A stretch of 64,000 nucleotides of DNA from Papio anubis (Eukaryota; Chordata; Mammalia; Primates; Cercopithecidae). Under the pieces are notes generated by a model. It had not been told where the DNA came from. It worked only from the letters and a program-made list of their open reading frames with translations, and ran no database searches. The stretch lies in NCBI RefSeq assembly GCF_008728515.1, contig NC_044977.1, positions 190,205,987 to 190,269,986 on the forward strand. The letters run 5' to 3'. This document shows, one piece after another, positions 62,190 through 64,000 of the stretch (position 1 is the stretch's first letter; every line of letters begins with the position of its first letter). Made by a program: the position numbers and the translations under genes.

Positions 62190-63480
62190 ATGATGGCAGT
62201 CACACTCTGCTGATGGGAATATAAACTGGTAGACCAATAGCTATCAAAATTCAAAAACCCAGGCATGGTGGCTCACGCCTGTAATCCCAGTGACTGGGGA
62301 GGCTGAGGCGAGAGGATCCCTTGAAGCCAGGAGTTTGAGACCAGGCTGGACAGCAGAGTGAGACCCCATCTTTACAAAAAAAAAAAAAAAGAAACTCAAA
62401 ATGTGTAAACCCTCACATACACAGACACGATGGTGCATGTGCACAAAGCGATACGTTCAAGCATGCTCCAGGCAGCACGGCTGGTAGCCACAGATCACCG
62501 TGAACAACTCAGATGTCTGGCTGCAGGACAGTGACTGCGCGCATCAGGAAAATCCATACCAAACAGCCAGTTTTAAAAGATGAGACAGATACATCTTTAA
62601 TTGCAGAAGAAAAACATATCAGATGTATGAAGCATAAAAGCAAGTCACAGATTAATATATATAATACAATTGCACTTACTGGCTTAAGAAAAAAAGACGT
62701 AAATGTACAACTCCTCAGTTATACCTTAACACATGGGAGATGTAGGAGAATAGTCTTTCTATTTGTCAATCATGATCACACAAAAAGCCAGAAGATGGTA
62801 CGAAACATCAGTTTTCCCACTGAATGGCTCTCAGTGCCCTCAGAGTCAGCCTCAGATGGCCATCCAGGGCTCTCTTCTCCGCCTGGTTCCCTCCCACCTC
62901 TCTCCTGCCCGGGTGCCCCTCCATCTGCTCTCCCTTCAGGAAGCAGAAAAGGCCATGAGAGCCCCAAGGTGCCAAGGGGCAGCCAGTGGTCGGTCCCCAG
63001 CTCATTCCCAGGGTCCTGGCTGTTCTCTGAAGGAGGAATTTTAGGTTGTTTCTCAGAGCAGCACATCTCAAAGACACACAGGGATCGCTTTTGGCACGCA
63101 GACAGCCTCTCATAACAGGACTGTGTTGGAGCATTCGGCCACCTGAGTCTCTGTGGATGTATTCAGTTTCATAGAAAGCTTTCCCTGACAGCTTAAGAGG
63201 AACAAGAAAGAACAATGCGGGTGACAGTAATTTCACCCAGCTATATGGTGTGTGTCTGTCCGTGTGTGTTTGTATCACACATGTATACACACACATACGG
63301 TGTCTTTTTCTGTATCTATATATAAATGCATAGAGAAAGATCTAGAAGGACACATATAAAATTGTCACAGCAGTGGGGGCAGGGAGCAGTGATAAACAAG
63401 GGTGTTTGTAACTATGTGTTGTTTTATGTTTCATTAAAACAAACATGCATTGCTGAATTACATCCGGTAAGTAATTAGAA
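62190..63480 (+). mobile_element. Old L1 (L1M/L1ME class) 3' fragment
   Basis: CACTCTGCTGATGGGAATAT near 62202, then the 62400-62720 stretch and the 63300-63400 stretch (AGAAAGATCTAGAAGGACAC near 63334) follow the 3' part of an old L1 in order. The middle (about 62760-63230) does not match and may be inserted or unique DNA. The 200-codon plus-strand frame (62513-63115) begins in L1-derived sequence and runs into that middle part, so it is not a gene. Confidence 0.6.
62258..62392 (+). mobile_element. Free left Alu monomer (FLAM-like)
   Basis: A single left Alu monomer followed directly by a 15-base A-run, with no right monomer. This is the structure of a FLAM, an Alu ancestor. It is inserted in the old L1. 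Confidence 0.8.
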
Positions 63481-63507
63481 CAGCTATTTGAAATATAAAA
63501 ACAAGGT

Positions 63508-63722
63508 TCTTTTTTTTTTTGAGATGGACTCTTGCTTTATCTCCCAGGTTGGAGTGCAGTGGCGCAATCTAGGCTCACTGCAGCCTCTGCCTCCCGGGCT
63601 CAAGCGAGTCTCCTGCCTCATCCGAGTAGCTGGGATTACAGGCACACACCACCAGGCCTGGCTAACTTTTTTGTATTTTTAGTAGAGACGGGGTTTGGCC
63701 ATGTTGCCCAGGCTGGTCTCGA
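63508..63722 (-). mobile_element. Alu, 5'-truncated, antisense
   Basis: It begins with its T-run at 63508 and ends abruptly near 63722 inside the left monomer. The missing part is the Alu 5' end, a normal retrotransposition truncation. A short deletion removes part of the CAGCCTCC block near 63620. Confidence 0.93.
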
Positions 63723-64000
63723 TAAGGCTCTATTTTTTACATCTTTTTCTTAAACTGAAACCTGCCTCCCTGGGCCCTCCACACTGGGCTCTCCTCCACC
63801 CTTTGAGCCCCACGGTGCCTGCCCTTGCCCATGTGAGGCCCGTCCATTCCAAAGCCTTCTCCTCTCCTGCACCCTTGGAACTGCCCCACACAGGCCCTCC
63901 CCACAGCCGTCCTGATGGGTCCCCGGGGAGCCCCGCGTTCACTCAATAACAGCATCCGGTAAGCGGCAGGCCCTGAGCCAGCTGCTGGTGTACAGAAGTG
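63723..64000. other. Unique sequence to the window edge
   Basis: About 280 bp with CT-rich composition. Overlapping short frames on both strands have no domain. Nothing was recognised. Confidence 0.45.

Overview
The window is primate nuclear DNA, human or another ape/Old World monkey. The evidence is about 20 Alu elements (old AluJ, AluS and younger AluY), middle-aged and old L1 copies, L2 and MIR fossils, MaLR/ERVL retroviral LTRs, hAT-Charlie and Tigger DNA transposon fragments, microsatellites and a few CpG islands. There are no bacterial, phage, plasmid or CRISPR features. I found no protein-coding gene that I could support. Every long open frame I examined lies in a repeat, a CpG-rich island, a low-complexity CA array, or unique sequence with no recognisable domain. 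Repeat family names come from my memory of consensus sequences, not from a search.

Layout. 1-7640: two consecutive same-strand L1 elements with later Alu and MaLR-LTR insertions. 7.6-11.9 kb: L2 and MIR fossils, then an AluY nested in an older Alu. 11.9-12.9 kb: a strong CpG island, the best candidate promoter in the window. 13-17.3 kb: Alus, a five-unit 46-bp minisatellite and unique DNA. 17.3-19.4 kb: a long antisense L2 lying between two sense L2 pieces, probably an ancient nested insertion. 19.5-29.7 kb: mostly unique DNA with scattered L2, MIR, MER5A, a G-quadruplex tract and a tetranucleotide repeat. 30.3-30.7 kb: a small CpG island with a perfect CRE palindrome and a near-perfect CTCF motif. 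30.7-34.8 kb: a hAT cluster, one member split by an L1, followed by a complete LTR-internal-LTR MaLR element with a 5-bp target-site duplication. 35-41 kb: unique DNA, Alus, a repeated unclassified element and an MLT1-type LTR.

41.3-52.5 kb is the oddest region. It holds two large CA/ACC-rich arrays (about 2 kb and 1 kb), then a direct tandem duplication of a roughly 3.4-kb unique unit joined through 62 bp of the same array sequence. The two copies differ mainly by short insertions and deletions, and Alus in the region show similar damage. This could be a real recent duplication next to an unstable array, or a false duplication in a poorly polished assembly. The sequence alone favours treating it with caution.

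52.5-64 kb: an MLT2-type LTR, a second strong CpG island (54.4-55.1 kb) with a CTCF-like core, a MIR, an Alu truncated at its 3' side, an 88-bp tandem duplication, a long unique stretch, two heavily scrambled Alus at 60-61.4 kb, and a final old L1 fragment.

No previously undescribed biological system was found. The most useful leads are the duplicated unit with its arrays and the three CpG islands, which may mark unannotated transcripts.
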